Shown: positions 50,530 to 59,655 of the stretch, in pieces
Numbering within the stretch: position 1 is the stretch's first letter
How the letters are laid out: each line of letters begins with the position of its first letter
Assembly (NCBI RefSeq): GCF_012932215.1
Contig: NZ_CP048788.1
Coordinates: 2,046,001 to 2,110,000, forward strand
Source: Roseobacter ponti
Lineage (GTDB): Bacteria > Pseudomonadota > Alphaproteobacteria > Rhodobacterales > Rhodobacteraceae
Reading direction: 5' to 3'
Length of the DNA stretch: 64,000 nucleotides
Translations under genes and position numbers: made by a program
The notes under the pieces: generated by a model
The model's database searches: none
The model's input: the letters and a program-made list of their open reading frames with translations, nothing else
What the model was told of the DNA's origin: nothing

Positions 50530-52455
50530 ATGAGCGATATCAGCATCCGTCAGACCGGGGTCGCCGGGCGCATCACACTCATGCGTCCTGACGCTCTGAA
50601 CGCCCTGGCCTATGACATGTGTCTGGCGATTGAAGCAGCGCTCGACCGCTGGCGCGATGACGACAGTATCGCGCATATCGTGATCGACGCAGAGGGCGAA
50701 CGGGCCTTCTGCGCAGGCGGCGATATCGCGGAACTCTACGCAAAAGGCATCGCGGGCGATTTTGACTATGGCCGGCGCTTCTGGGCCGATGAATACCGGA
50801 TGAATGCGAAAATCTTCAGCTACCCCAAACCGGTCATTTCGTTTCTGCAGGGCTTCACCATGGGGGGCGGTGTCGGCATCGGCTGTCACGGCTCTCACCG
50901 CATCGTCGGGCAAAGCAGCCGGATCGCCATGCCTGAATGCGGCATCGGGCTCATACCGGATGTGGGCGGCACGCTGATGCTGGCGCTGGCACCAGGGCGT
51001 CTGGGCGAATACCTCGGCACAACGGCCACCCGCATGACCGCCGCTGATGCGATCCTCGCCGGGTTCGCGGATCTGATGATTGACGAGGCCGCCTGGCCCG
51101 GCCTGATTGAGGCGCTGGAGACCGGCGGAGATGCGGCGGGCCTTGAGGCGGCAGCCACCGACCCCGGTGCTGCACCGCTGCAGACACATATGGCGCAGAT
51201 CGACCGGCATTTCGGCGGTGAGACCGTGAGGGATATTATGACATCCCTTTCGCATGATGACAGCGACTTCGCCCGCGACACCCTCAGGTCGCTCTCGCGC
51301 ATGAGCCCGCTGTCGATGGCCTGCACCATTGAGGTTATTCACCGCCTGCGAGGGCCTTCGCTGACGCTGGCCAGGGCGCTCGATCTTGAGTACCGCTTTA
51401 CCAGCCGGGCGCTGGAACACGGTGACCTTCTGGAAGGTATACGGGCGGCGATCATCGATAAAGACCGCAAGCCTGTCTGGCAGCATGCGGGCCGTTCTGT
51501 GCCGCCCGCTGAGATCAGTAAAATGCTGATGCCGGTCAGGGACAATCCCCTGCAGCTGGAGGGGACAGTAATGAAAAGGGCAAAAATCGGCTTTATCGGG
51601 CTCGGAAACATGGGCGCACCGATGGCCGCCAATCTCGCGCGGGCCGGGCATGAGGTGACCGGGTTTGACACCGCCGGCACCACCGCAGAGGGCGTCAGCA
51701 CGACGCAGACCGCCGCCGCAGTTGCGACAGACGCCGATGTGGTGATCTGCATGCTGCCCAACGGTGCCATTCTGCGCAATGTCGCGGAAGAGGTTCTGCG
51801 GGCAATGAAGAAAGGCGCTTTGTTACTGGATTGTTCGACCGTTGATGTGGAGGCCGCGCGCGCGGTCGCGGCTGCTGCGGAAGACGCCGGTCTCCTGTTT
51901 GCCGATGCCCCGGTGTCGGGCGGGATCGGCGGCGCTTCGGCGGGTACTCTGACCTTTATGGCCGGCGGCACCGAGGCCGCGTTTCAGGCTGCCAGCCCGC
52001 TTTTCGACGTGATGGGCCAGAAGGCGGTGCATTGTGGTGAGGCCGGTGCGGGCCAGGCGGCAAAAATCTGCAATAATATGATTCTCGGTGCGACGATGAT
52101 CGCAACCTGCGAAGCTTTCGCACTTGCGGACAAACTCGGACTGGACCGCGCCAGGATGTTTGACGTTGTCAGCACCTCATCAGGTTACAGCTGGAGCATG
52201 AACGCCTATTGTCCGGCACCCGGCATCGGGCCGAAAAGCCCGGCTGACAACGGCTATACGCCCGGGTTTGCGTCAGAACTGATGGTCAAGGATCTGGGGC
52301 TTTCTCAGCAGGCCGCCGAGGCCGTTGATGCCGACACGCCAATGGGCGCTCTGGCGCTGGCACTTTATCGTCAGTTCGTCGAAAAAGAAGACGGGAAGGG
52401 CAAAGATTTCTCTGCCATGCTGCCGCGATTTGAGGCGCGTGGCCGGTCCTCCTGA
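50530..52455 (+). CDS. mmsB: fusion of 3-hydroxyisobutyryl-CoA hydrolase and 3-hydroxyisobutyrate dehydrogenase
   Basis: One open frame of 641 codons holds two complete enzymes. Residues 1 to about 345 are an enoyl-CoA hydratase-type 3-hydroxyisobutyryl-CoA hydrolase: RAFCAGGDIAELY, LQGFTMGGGVGIGCHGSHR, and the catalytic glutamate region AMPECGIGLIPDVGG. Residues about 349-641 are MmsB: KIGFIGLGNMGAPMAANLAR, DAPVSGGIGGASAGTLTFMA, and the catalytic lysine in GQAAKICNNMILGATM. They catalyse consecutive steps of valine breakdown ahead of mmsA. In relatives these are separate genes. A GGAGGGG and ATG for the second part sit inside the frame (51558-51573), so separate translation of MmsB is also possible. 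A sequencing error at the joint cannot be ruled out. Confidence 0.85.
   Translation: MSDISIRQTGVAGRITLMRPDALNALAYDMCLAIEAALDRWRDDDSIAHIVIDAEGERAFCAGGDIAELYAKGIAGDFDYGRRFWADEYRMNAKIFSYPKPVISFLQGFTMGGGVGIGCHGSHRIVGQSSRIAMPECGIGLIPDVGGTLMLALAPGRLGEYLGTTATRMTAADAILAGFADLMIDEAAWPGLIEALETGGDAAGLEAAATDPGAAPLQTHMAQIDRHFGGETVRDIMTSLSHDDSDFARDTLRSLSRMSPLSMACTIEVIHRLRGPSLTLARALDLEYRFTSRALEHGDLLEGIRAAIIDKDRKPVWQHAGRSVPPAEISKMLMPVRDNPLQLEGTVMKRAKIGFIGLGNMGAPMAANLARAGHEVTGFDTAGTTAEGVSTTQTAAAVATDADVVICMLPNGAILRNVAEEVLRAMKKGALLLDCSTVDVEAARAVAAAAEDAGLLFADAPVSGGIGGASAGTLTFMAGGTEAAFQAASPLFDVMGQKAVHCGEAGAGQAAKICNNMILGATMIATCEAFALADKLGLDRARMFDVVSTSSGYSWSMNAYCPAPGIGPKSPADNGYTPGFASELMVKDLGLSQQAAEAVDADTPMGALALALYRQFVEKEDGKGKDFSAMLPRFEARGRSS
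51558..51573 (+). promoter_or_regulatory. internal ribosome-binding site and ATG of the dehydrogenase part
   Basis: GGAGGGG (51558-51564), a 6-base spacer and ATG (51571) lie in frame inside the fused gene. They begin the MKRAKIGFIGLG sequence that matches the natural start of a separate MmsB. This supports a second product of 294 residues alongside, or instead of, the fused protein. Confidence 0.7.
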
Positions 52456-52525
52456 GGTCGCATCTGAACGGTCTGCGCGCCGCCGCGCGGAGTATTCTGA
52501 GGAAAGTCGCATCAAGGAGCCCTGC

Positions 52526-53884
52526 ATGCCGCGTCCTTTTCATGAATTCGCCGCCGGTCTGAGCTATGACGATCTGCCCGCCGATGTGCTGCGCGTGCTG
52601 CGGCGCTCATTTCTGGACACGATGGGGGTGGCCGCGGTGGCCTCGCGGTCAGACATGGCAGGCATTGCGCGGACCGCGGCTCTGGCCCTCTTCGGTCCGG
52701 GTGCGGCAGGCGGGTCGCGCATTCTGATGCATGGCGACCGGGTGAGCCCTGCGGGTGCTGCCATGGCCGGCGCAATGACAATCGACAGTGTTGACGCCCA
52801 CGACGGAACATCCCCGTGCAAGGGGCACGCGGGCTCTGCCGTCTTTCCCGCGCTGCTCGCCGTTGCGGACATCAGGAACGACCTGCAGGGATCTGATTTC
52901 GCTGTCCTACTGGCCATTGCCTATGAGGTCAGCTACCGCGCCGGCCTTGCGCAGCATGCCACCTGCGCCGACTACCACACGTCGGGTGCATGGACGGCCA
53001 CCGGTGTCGCTACGGCCTGCGCGCGCGCTCTCGGGGGCACGGCCGGTCAGATCAGGCATGCAGCAGGTATCGGCGAGTATCATGGCCCCCGCAGCCAGAT
53101 GATGCGCTGCATTGACCACCCAACAATGTTGCGTGATGGCGTGGGCTGGGGGGCACCATCCGGCGTTACGGCAGCCTGGCTGGCACTTGCCGGTTTCACC
53201 GGTGCCCCGGCGCTGACCTGCGAGGAAGCGCCGGCCTTCTGGGACGATCTCGGGTCCGCCTGGCGCCTCGTCGAGGACACGCATTACAAACCCTACCCCT
53301 GTTGTCGCTGGGCGCATCCGGCCATTGACGCGGCCGCCGACATCATGCGCGGGAACGGGCTGCACCACAGTGATGTGGCCTCGGTGGAAATCCGCACCTT
53401 TCACAACGCCACCCGGCTTGCCGGGCACACCCCCGCCAGCCCGGATGAATTTGCTTATTCAATCGCCTTTCCGGTGGCCACAATGATTGTGCGCGGTCAG
53501 GTCGGTGTCGCTGAACTGGCGGCTGAAACGCTGGAAGATCCGGATATTCTGCGCATCAGCCGCGCCACGGAACTGGTTGATGATGAACACTTTACGGCGA
53601 TCAGTATCGGCAAACGCTGGGCAGGTGTTTCGATCCGCACCAAGGACGGTCGGGAGCTGAGCACAGACGCACGTACGCCGCGCGGCGATACGGATATTCC
53701 CCTGAGCGATGACGAGATTTCAGACAAGTTTCATCTTTTTGCCGATCCGGTCATGGGACGGGCGCGTGCAGATGAGCTTGAGGCGCTGTGTGGCAGATTT
53801 GATCAGCTCAACGCGTCGGATTTCTCACGGCTCAGAGATCTGTGTCTGACAGGTGCTGATGCGCCGGTTTCCGCCGTTTCGTAA
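52526..53884 (+). CDS. MmgE/PrpD family protein
   Basis: The protein has 452 residues from MPRPFHEFAAGLSYDDLPAD (AAGGAG 6 bases upstream). Visible are FLDTMGVAAVASRSDMAGIA, SVDAHDGTSPCKGHAGSAVF and the YKPYPCCRWAHPAIDAAADI stretch. PrpD is 2-methylcitrate dehydratase of propionate catabolism, and relatives of this fold act on other acids. As it follows the valine genes that yield propionyl-CoA, a downstream role is plausible, but no prpB or prpC lies in the window. Confidence 0.88.
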   Translation: MPRPFHEFAAGLSYDDLPADVLRVLRRSFLDTMGVAAVASRSDMAGIARTAALALFGPGAAGGSRILMHGDRVSPAGAAMAGAMTIDSVDAHDGTSPCKGHAGSAVFPALLAVADIRNDLQGSDFAVLLAIAYEVSYRAGLAQHATCADYHTSGAWTATGVATACARALGGTAGQIRHAAGIGEYHGPRSQMMRCIDHPTMLRDGVGWGAPSGVTAAWLALAGFTGAPALTCEEAPAFWDDLGSAWRLVEDTHYKPYPCCRWAHPAIDAAADIMRGNGLHHSDVASVEIRTFHNATRLAGHTPASPDEFAYSIAFPVATMIVRGQVGVAELAAETLEDPDILRISRATELVDDEHFTAISIGKRWAGVSIRTKDGRELSTDARTPRGDTDIPLSDDEISDKFHLFADPVMGRARADELEALCGRFDQLNASDFSRLRDLCLTGADAPVSAVS

Positions 53885-53944
53885 ACCCGGTGCAACTTTC
53901 GCCATATTCCGGCGTTATACCGGCAAAGTAACCGGAGTATTAAA

Positions 53945-54280
53945 ATGCGATTCATGATCCCTGCCCTGATGGCTGCCGCGGCACTCATCACCCCTGTTCC
54001 TTCCAGTGCAGCGCCCAAAGGGTGCCCGCCGGGACTTGCCAAGAAATCACCGTCCTGCGTGCCGCCGGGTCAGGCGAAAAAGGGTAACTACAAAAATACC
54101 GCGCCTTATCGCCGGGGTGACGTGATCAGTGGCGACTACATCGTGATCCGCAATCCGGACCGCTACGGGCTGGACCGCTCAGGCACCTACTACAACAGCG
54201 ACGGCTACGTTTTTCGGGTGGACCAGGAGACACGTGAGGTGCTGGATTTCATTGGTGCTGCCGCTGCCCTGCTCAACTGA
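53945..54280 (+). CDS. small secreted protein (RcnB-like region)
   Basis: The 111-residue protein has a cleavable signal peptide (MRFMIPALMAAAALITPVPS, likely cut after SSAA) and a Pro/Gly/Lys-rich linker (CPPGLAKKSPSCVPPGQAKK). The compact end is rich in Tyr (DVISGDYIVIRNPDRYGLDR, GTYYNSDGYVFRVD). The C-terminal pattern resembles RcnB/periplasmic Tyr-rich domains. Periplasmic location is likely and function is unknown. It ends at a strong bidirectional terminator. Confidence 0.7.
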   Translation: MRFMIPALMAAAALITPVPSSAAPKGCPPGLAKKSPSCVPPGQAKKGNYKNTAPYRRGDVISGDYIVIRNPDRYGLDRSGTYYNSDGYVFRVDQETREVLDFIGAAAALLN

Positions 54281-54289
54281 GCGAAAAGG

Positions 54290-54331
54290 CAAAACCCGCC
54301 AGGTTTCTGAGCAAACCATGGCGGGTTTTTA
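54290..54331. terminator. strong bidirectional rho-independent terminator
   Basis: AAACCCGCCA (54292-54301) pairs with TGGCGGGTTT (54319-54328), with a nested GGTTT/AAACC stem, T-run on the right and A-run on the left. It ends the secreted-protein gene on the plus strand and could also serve uvrA on the minus strand. Confidence 0.9.
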
Positions 54332-54360
54332 TTTGGAGAGCTACCACACACCTTCTAGAC

Positions 54361-54380
54361 CCCGCCCCCTTAAGGGCGGG
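54361..54380. other. second hairpin downstream of uvrA
   Basis: CCCGCCC pairs with GGGCGGG around the palindromic centre CTTAAG. It lacks a T-run on either side, so it is a stable hairpin of unknown use just after the uvrA stop. Confidence 0.6.
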
Positions 54381-54393
54381 TTAACGTGCAGGC

Positions 54394-57279
54394 TTATTCC
54401 GCCGCAACCCGACGCTGTGCGGTGAGCATCGGCTTGAGGTACTTGCCGGTGTAACTTGCGGCAACCTCAGAGACCTCTTCAGGCGTACCAGTCGCCACGA
54501 TCTCGCCGCCGCCATCGCCGCCCTCAGGACCGATATCAATGATGTGATCCGCGGTCTTCACCACATCGAGGTTATGCTCGATCACGATTACTGAATTGCC
54601 CTGATCGACCAGTTCATGCAGTACTTCCAGCAGCTTGCGCACATCCTCAAAATGCAGACCCGTCGTCGGCTCATCAAGAATATAGAGCGTGCGCCCGGTT
54701 GAGCGTTTGCTGAGCTCTTTTGAGAGCTTCACCCGCTGCGCCTCGCCGCCCGAAAGCGTCGTCGCCTGCTGTCCGACCTTGATGTAACCAAGGCCCACGC
54801 GCATCAGCGCATCCATCTTTTCACGGATCGACGGCACGGCCTGGAAAAATGCCTGCGCATCTTCAACTGTCATATCAAGAACGTCTGCTATGCTCTTGCC
54901 TTTAAACTTAATTTCCAGCGTCTCGCGGTTGTAACGCTTGCCTTTGCAGGTCTCACATTCGACGTAAACATCCGGCAGGAAATGCATCTCAATCTTGATC
55001 ACACCGTCGCCCTGGCAGGCCTCACAGCGCCCGCCTTTGACGTTGAATGAGAACCGCCCGGGTTTGTAGCCACGCGCCTTGGCCTCCGGCAGGCCGGCGA
55101 ACCAGTCACGGATGGGTGTGAAAGCCCCTGTATAGGTCGCGGGGTTGGAACGTGGCGTGCGTCCGATCGGGCGCTGGTCAATGTCGATAACCTTGTCGAG
55201 GTGCTCCAGACCCTTAATCGTCTCACAGGGTGCAGGCGTCTGGCGCGCGCCGTTAAGCTGCATCGAAGCGGTTTTGAAAAGCGTCTCGATGGTCAGCGTG
55301 GATTTGCCGCCGCCTGACACGCCCGTCACGCAGACGAATTTACCCAGCGGGTAGTCGGCCGTCACATTCTTGAGATTGTTGCCGGTGGCTTTTACCACCT
55401 GCACTTTTTTCCGGTTTCCCTTGCGGCGCTCTGCCGGCACAGGGATTTCACGTGCGCCGGTAAGATACTGCCCGGTGATGGAGTTCTTATCGGCGGCGAT
55501 GACAGCCGGGGTGCCGTGACTGACGACCTGACCACCGTGCACGCCGGCGCCCGGGCCGATATCAAAGACATAATCCGCCTCGCGGATGGCTTCTTCATCG
55601 TGCTCGACCACGATCACCGTGTTGCCCTGATCGCGCAGGTTTTTCAGCGTGAGCAGCAAGCGGTCATTATCACGCTGGTGCAGGCCGATGGAGGGCTCAT
55701 CAAGCACATAGAGCACGCCTGTCAGGCCCGAGCCGATCTGGCTCGCCAGCCGGATCCGCTGGCTTTCCCCGCCCGACAGCGTGCCGGCGTTGCGGCTCAG
55801 CGTCAGGTATTCGAGACCCACATTATTGAGAAACCCCAGCCGTTCGCGGATCTCTTTCAAAATCGCCCGGGCAATCTCATTTTTCTGCACCGTCAGGTTT
55901 TCCGGTACCGTCTCACACCAGTCGAAAGCCTCCCGGATGGACATCTGTACCACCTGTCCTACGTGCAGGCGCTGGTCTTTGGGGCCCTTCACCGGTCCGA
56001 TTTTCACGGCCAGCGCTTCTTCGCGCAGACGGTATCCGCCACAGGTGCCGCAGGGGCGGTTGTTCTGGTAACGCTCGAATTCCTCGCGGATCCAGTTACT
56101 GTCGGTCTCGCGGTAGCGGCGTTCCATGTTGGGGATCACACCCTCAAAGACCCGGGTCACCTGGTAAACGCGCCCGCCTTCATCATAGCGGAACGCGATT
56201 TCTTCCCTGCCGGAGCCATAAAGAAATACCTGCTGTACCTTCTCAGGCAGATCCTTCCATTTCGTCGACTGTTTGAATTTGTAGTGCTTCGCAATGGCTT
56301 CGATGGTTTGCAGAAAATAGGGGGATTTCCCCTTGCGCCAGGGGGCCAGCGCGCCATCGGCAATCTTCAGGTTCTGATCAGGCACAACGAGGCGCTCGTC
56401 GAAAAAGAGCTCCACACCCAGACCGTCACAATCAGGACAGGCGCCAAAAGGCGCGTTGAATGAAAAGAGCCTCGGCTCGATCTCCGGGATCGTGAACCCG
56501 CTGACCGGACAGGCAAATTTTTCCGAAAAAGTGCTGCGCTCGGGGTCGCCCTCAGCCGGCGCTGTCTCAAGGATCGCGATGCCGTCGGCCAGATCAAGTG
56601 CGGTGCGAAGGCTGTCGGCGAGACGCGTCTCCAGCCCCTCGCGCACGACGATCCGGTCGACCACAACGTCGATGTCATGGCGGAACTTCTTGTCGAGCGT
56701 TGGCGGTTCATCAAGCTCGTAGAACTCGCCATCCACCTTGACCCGCTGAAATCCCTGTTTGCGCAGCTCCAGAAATTCCTTGCGGTACTCGCCCTTGCGG
56801 TCGCGGATGATCGGGGCGAGCAGATAAGCACGCGTCCCCTCCTCCATTGTCATGATCCGGTCGACCATATCCTGCACCTGCTGGGCCTCAATAGGCTTGC
56901 CTGTGGCAGGCGAATAGGGCGTGCCGACGCGGGCAAAGAGCAGTCGCATGTAGTCGTAGATTTCAGTCACCGTGCCGACGGTGGAGCGCGGGTTTTTCGA
57001 TGTCGTCTTCTGCTCAATCGAAATCGCCGGGCTCAGACCGGAAATGTGATCCACATCCGGTTTCTGCATCATATCGAGGAACTGCCGCGCATAGGCTGAC
57101 AGCGATTCCACATAGCGGCGCTGGCCTTCGGCATAGATCGTATCGAACGCGAGGCTCGACTTGCCGGACCCGGAAAGCCCTGTAATCACAACAAGCTGGT
57201 CGCGCGGGATATCCACGTCGATGTTCTTGAGATTATGCTCGCGCGCGCCGCGCACTTCGATGTTTTTCAGCTCAGCCAT
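54394..57279 (-). CDS. uvrA: excinuclease ABC subunit A
   Basis: The protein has 961 residues from [20 protein letters not shown]; the ORF to 57399 adds 40 residues without family support. It has two ABC ATPase modules: [20 protein letters not shown] and a C-terminal [16 protein letters not shown], each with an LSGGE signature ([24 protein letters not shown]). Zinc-binding clusters are [14 protein letters not shown] and [17 protein letters not shown]. UvrA finds bulky DNA lesions with UvrB. A LexA-type box is at 57345-57359, about 66 bases before the start, so SOS control is likely. Confidence 0.98.
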   Translation of the reverse strand: MAELKNIEVRGAREHNLKNIDVDIPRDQLVVITGLSGSGKSSLAFDTIYAEGQRRYVESLSAYARQFLDMMQKPDVDHISGLSPAISIEQKTTSKNPRSTVGTVTEIYDYMRLLFARVGTPYSPATGKPIEAQQVQDMVDRIMTMEEGTRAYLLAPIIRDRKGEYRKEFLELRKQGFQRVKVDGEFYELDEPPTLDKKFRHDIDVVVDRIVVREGLETRLADSLRTALDLADGIAILETAPAEGDPERSTFSEKFACPVSGFTIPEIEPRLFSFNAPFGACPDCDGLGVELFFDERLVVPDQNLKIADGALAPWRKGKSPYFLQTIEAIAKHYKFKQSTKWKDLPEKVQQVFLYGSGREEIAFRYDEGGRVYQVTRVFEGVIPNMERRYRETDSNWIREEFERYQNNRPCGTCGGYRLREEALAVKIGPVKGPKDQRLHVGQVVQMSIREAFDWCETVPENLTVQKNEIARAILKEIRERLGFLNNVGLEYLTLSRNAGTLSGGESQRIRLASQIGSGLTGVLYVLDEPSIGLHQRDNDRLLLTLKNLRDQGNTVIVVEHDEEAIREADYVFDIGPGAGVHGGQVVSHGTPAVIAADKNSITGQYLTGAREIPVPAERRKGNRKKVQVVKATGNNLKNVTADYPLGKFVCVTGVSGGGKSTLTIETLFKTASMQLNGARQTPAPCETIKGLEHLDKVIDIDQRPIGRTPRSNPATYTGAFTPIRDWFAGLPEAKARGYKPGRFSFNVKGGRCEACQGDGVIKIEMHFLPDVYVECETCKGKRYNRETLEIKFKGKSIADVLDMTVEDAQAFFQAVPSIREKMDALMRVGLGYIKVGQQATTLSGGEAQRVKLSKELSKRSTGRTLYILDEPTTGLHFEDVRKLLEVLHELVDQGNSVIVIEHNLDVVKTADHIIDIGPEGGDGGGEIVATGTPEEVSEVAASYTGKYLKPMLTAQRRVAAE

Positions 57280-57344
57280 CCGGCACCCCCTGGTGTACCT
57301 GTCAGACATAGGCGCATGGCCGGGATTCTCCAACGAAAAAAAGT

Positions 57345-57359
57345 GAACATACCATGAAC
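57345..57359 (-). promoter_or_regulatory. LexA/SOS box upstream of uvrA
   Basis: GAACATACCATGAAC on the plus strand is GAAC-N7-GAAC, or GTTCATGGTATGTTC in the gene's orientation. This direct repeat (GTTC-N7-GTTC) is the alphaproteobacterial LexA site described in Rhodobacter and Rhizobium. It lies 66-80 bases before the uvrA ATG, at the expected promoter distance. Confidence 0.85.
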
Positions 57360-57430
57360 AGGCGCTTTGTAGCAGCCGTGTCGCAGCGGGCTGCATCAAA
57401 GCCGGTCAGTTCTGCGTCACGATGTGTCGT

Positions 57431-58600
57431 TCAGGCAGGACCTGCGACGGTTCTGCGCCGCAGGCTCAGCAGCAGATGCACGCAGGCGCCAAGAAGGAAC
57501 GCCGCACCTGCCAGCACCGGCAGGCCCGCGTAGCCCATGGCGCCTGCGGTGATCGCCATCACAGGTGTGCCGAGCGTATTGCCGACATTCCCCATCTGCG
57601 CCATGGCGCCGTTTGCCTGGGCCTGGGTTTCAGGCTGGTGATTTAGCTGCGGCACGGCGGCAAAGCTCGCGCCCTGAATGAGGCCCATGAAGCCCGCCAG
57701 CACCAGAGCCGGCACCGAGCCACCGGGATCAGCCCAGAGCCAGAGCATCGCGAGCGCGCTGCCCGTAAACCCCGTGATGATCACCCCGACCGCCGCCATG
57801 ACCCGCAGCAACATCACACCCAGCGTCATGGACACACCGATGCTGACCAGAGGCATGGCCCCCATCACAAAGGCGCGGGTTTCCTCGGGGATATAGGGCG
57901 GCAGCACGGTCAGGATCGAGACAAAACAGAAGGTATAGAACAGCCATCCGAGTGCTGGTGCCGAAATCGCCGGAGAGGAGTAGATTGCCACATGTTCGCG
58001 CAGGATACGGCCCGGCGAGAGCGCCACAGGCGGGCTGTCGATGTCCAGCGCCCGCAGCCGCCGCCCGAGATAAAGCGCAAAAACCGACAGATAGAGCGCA
58101 TGAGCAACAAGCAGCGCCGGAAGCCCGCCGATTGCCACCAGCGGCAGCCCGGCCCAGGCGAGGATCGCAAAGGCGACGCCGAAAAACGTGCCCCAGAGCG
58201 TCATCGCCAGACCCCGGTCACCGGGTGCACAAAGCTGCGCGATGAGTGTGGGGGCCGCGACAACAAGGGCCAGATGCGACAGACCTTCGAGCGCGCGACT
58301 TGCCAGCATCCAGGGCAGCGGCGGCAGCAGCGCCTGAAAGGCCGAGAGCGCGGCGCCCGTCCACAGACCCCAGAGGAGCGCCCGCCGGTACCGCACCCGC
58401 GCCACAAGCAACCCGGCGATGACACCACAGAAAATACCCAGGATACCGACGCAGGAGACAATCAGCCCGAGCGCATTGCCGGCCTGCGGATAAATCGCCG
58501 GCAGCTGATCAAAGGTGGCGCTGAACTTTCCGTATTGCGCGGCTGCTCCCAGCCCTGCCCCCCAGAGCGCAAAGACCAGCCCCCAGTTTGTTTTCTGCAT
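57431..58600 (-). CDS. MFS transporter
   Basis: The protein has 389 residues from MQKTNWGLVFALWGAGLGAA (GGGAGG upstream; the ORF extends 17 residues further). About 12 hydrophobic helices are seen (ALGLIVSCVGILGIFCGVIA, LPALLVAHALYLSVFALYLG, PVMAITAGAMGYAGLPVLAG), with the A-loop-like ARVRYRRALLWGLW between helices 2 and 3. It is a secondary transporter of unknown substrate, possibly drug or sugar. It is not linked to a clear operon partner. Confidence 0.85.
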   Translation of the reverse strand: MQKTNWGLVFALWGAGLGAAAQYGKFSATFDQLPAIYPQAGNALGLIVSCVGILGIFCGVIAGLLVARVRYRRALLWGLWTGAALSAFQALLPPLPWMLASRALEGLSHLALVVAAPTLIAQLCAPGDRGLAMTLWGTFFGVAFAILAWAGLPLVAIGGLPALLVAHALYLSVFALYLGRRLRALDIDSPPVALSPGRILREHVAIYSSPAISAPALGWLFYTFCFVSILTVLPPYIPEETRAFVMGAMPLVSIGVSMTLGVMLLRVMAAVGVIITGFTGSALAMLWLWADPGGSVPALVLAGFMGLIQGASFAAVPQLNHQPETQAQANGAMAQMGNVGNTLGTPVMAITAGAMGYAGLPVLAGAAFLLGACVHLLLSLRRRTVAGPA

Positions 58601-58660
58601 GGCCTGAGCCTCCCTCAGGCGCTTAGTGACAGAGCACGCGGGCGCGGGCAATCACAAGGA

Positions 58661-59353
58661 TCAGGTGTGCCCGGAGGCCTGCGCCGGGTCCTGCACAGGG
58701 AACGGGGCGCTTTCCTGTGTGACAGGCTGCGGTTGCGCTGTGCCGGCGCCGCCATTCTCCATCAGACGCCGGGTGATCACGCGCATCACGGACATGCCAA
58801 AGCTCGGATCTTCGAACTGCAGCCGCATAAAACGCCTTTCATCAATTTCGTAAAGTTCGGAGTCCTCGGTGCAGCGTACGGTCGCCGTCCGTACGGCATC
58901 GTCTGTGAAAAACGCAATTTCACCAAAGATTTCACCGGCAGCGAGTTCGACCCCCACCTCTTCGATCAGCACCCGTCCGGAGCCCAGGAAATAAAGCGCA
59001 TCCACCGGATCCCCGCGGCGGAACACAATGGTACCGGCGCGGGTTCTGCGTGCCTTGCCATAGCGTTTGATGACTGAGAAATCCGGCAGTTCGCTGAGCG
59101 CGCCTTTTTTGAGCCTGCCGCGCAGGGACAGAATCTGCCAGAACCGCCATAAATTGATCGGCAGGAGTAAAAGTTCCATCGCAAGCAGCGGCCAGAGCTG
59201 CAGAATGGCCGCGTAAATGGCGAAACAAACAGATGAGGCGATGGCGAGTATGCGCAGCGGCATCATCGTGTTCATCGCATATGTCGCAACTGTCAGCGCT
59301 GATGCAAGCCAGCCGATGGCCTCGATCCCGTGCAGCGACATCAGTTCAGTCAT
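58661..59353 (-). CDS. membrane-anchored cyclic-nucleotide-binding-domain protein
   Basis: The 230-residue protein has three hydrophobic helices in the first 75 residues (IEAIGWLASALTVATYAMNT, LRILAIASSVCFAIYAAILQ, LLAMELLLLPINLWRFWQIL), then a CNB domain. The CNB phosphate cassette is visible (VFRRGDPVDALYFLGSGRVL, AAGEIFGEIAFFTDDAVRTA). It could be a cAMP/cGMP-gated regulator or a Crp-like membrane sensor. No DNA-binding part is seen. The C terminus is Ala/Gln/Pro-rich and disordered. Confidence 0.8.
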   Translation of the reverse strand: MTELMSLHGIEAIGWLASALTVATYAMNTMMPLRILAIASSVCFAIYAAILQLWPLLAMELLLLPINLWRFWQILSLRGRLKKGALSELPDFSVIKRYGKARRTRAGTIVFRRGDPVDALYFLGSGRVLIEEVGVELAAGEIFGEIAFFTDDAVRTATVRCTEDSELYEIDERRFMRLQFEDPSFGMSVMRVITRRLMENGGAGTAQPQPVTQESAPFPVQDPAQASGHT

Positions 59354-59655
59354 GCGTCAGTTTCCACCCCTTGCACCTCGTTAACACGGCTCAATCCGCA
59401 GATAACGCACCTCCCGGGGCGATGCAAAGGGAGATCCGGCTCAGGGCGTGAGGAACCCGGGTGGCGTTCAGACCCGCACCGTCACGCTGCAGTTTCCGTC
59501 GGCCGGGACTGGTAGCTACGGTATAGGCGAACGGTGGTAGCGCGGCCGCACCGTCGTCAAATTAGCCAGCGCCGCAATCCAGAGCCCCGACAGCAGAATG
59601 CCGCGGCGGGCAGCCACGGCATCTGTCAGTTCCGGTGCTGCCACCGGCTTCGTGC
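59354..59655 (-). other. intergenic stretch with a possible short ORF (59516-59644)
   Basis: These 302 bases lie between the CNB protein and lpdA. On the minus strand a 42-codon frame from a GTG at 59644 to 59516 reads with a short hydrophobic part (RGILLSGLWIAALANL), but it has no Shine-Dalgarno sequence and no recognisable homology. I see no other gene, repeat or terminator there. Confidence 0.3.

Noticed and set aside
50492-50530. Operon break between mmsA and the fused gene
   Set aside because: The hairpin at 50467-50492 has no real T-run, and the next ATG lies within 40 bases of it, so a true break is not supported.
54361-54380. Hairpin as uvrA terminator
   Set aside because: It is GC-rich and perfect but has no T-run on the gene strand. 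The better terminator is at 54290-54331, so I listed it only as a hairpin.
55516-56463. Plus-strand ORF of 315 codons opposite uvrA
   Set aside because: It overlaps intact UvrA sequence on the other strand and has no protein-family sense.
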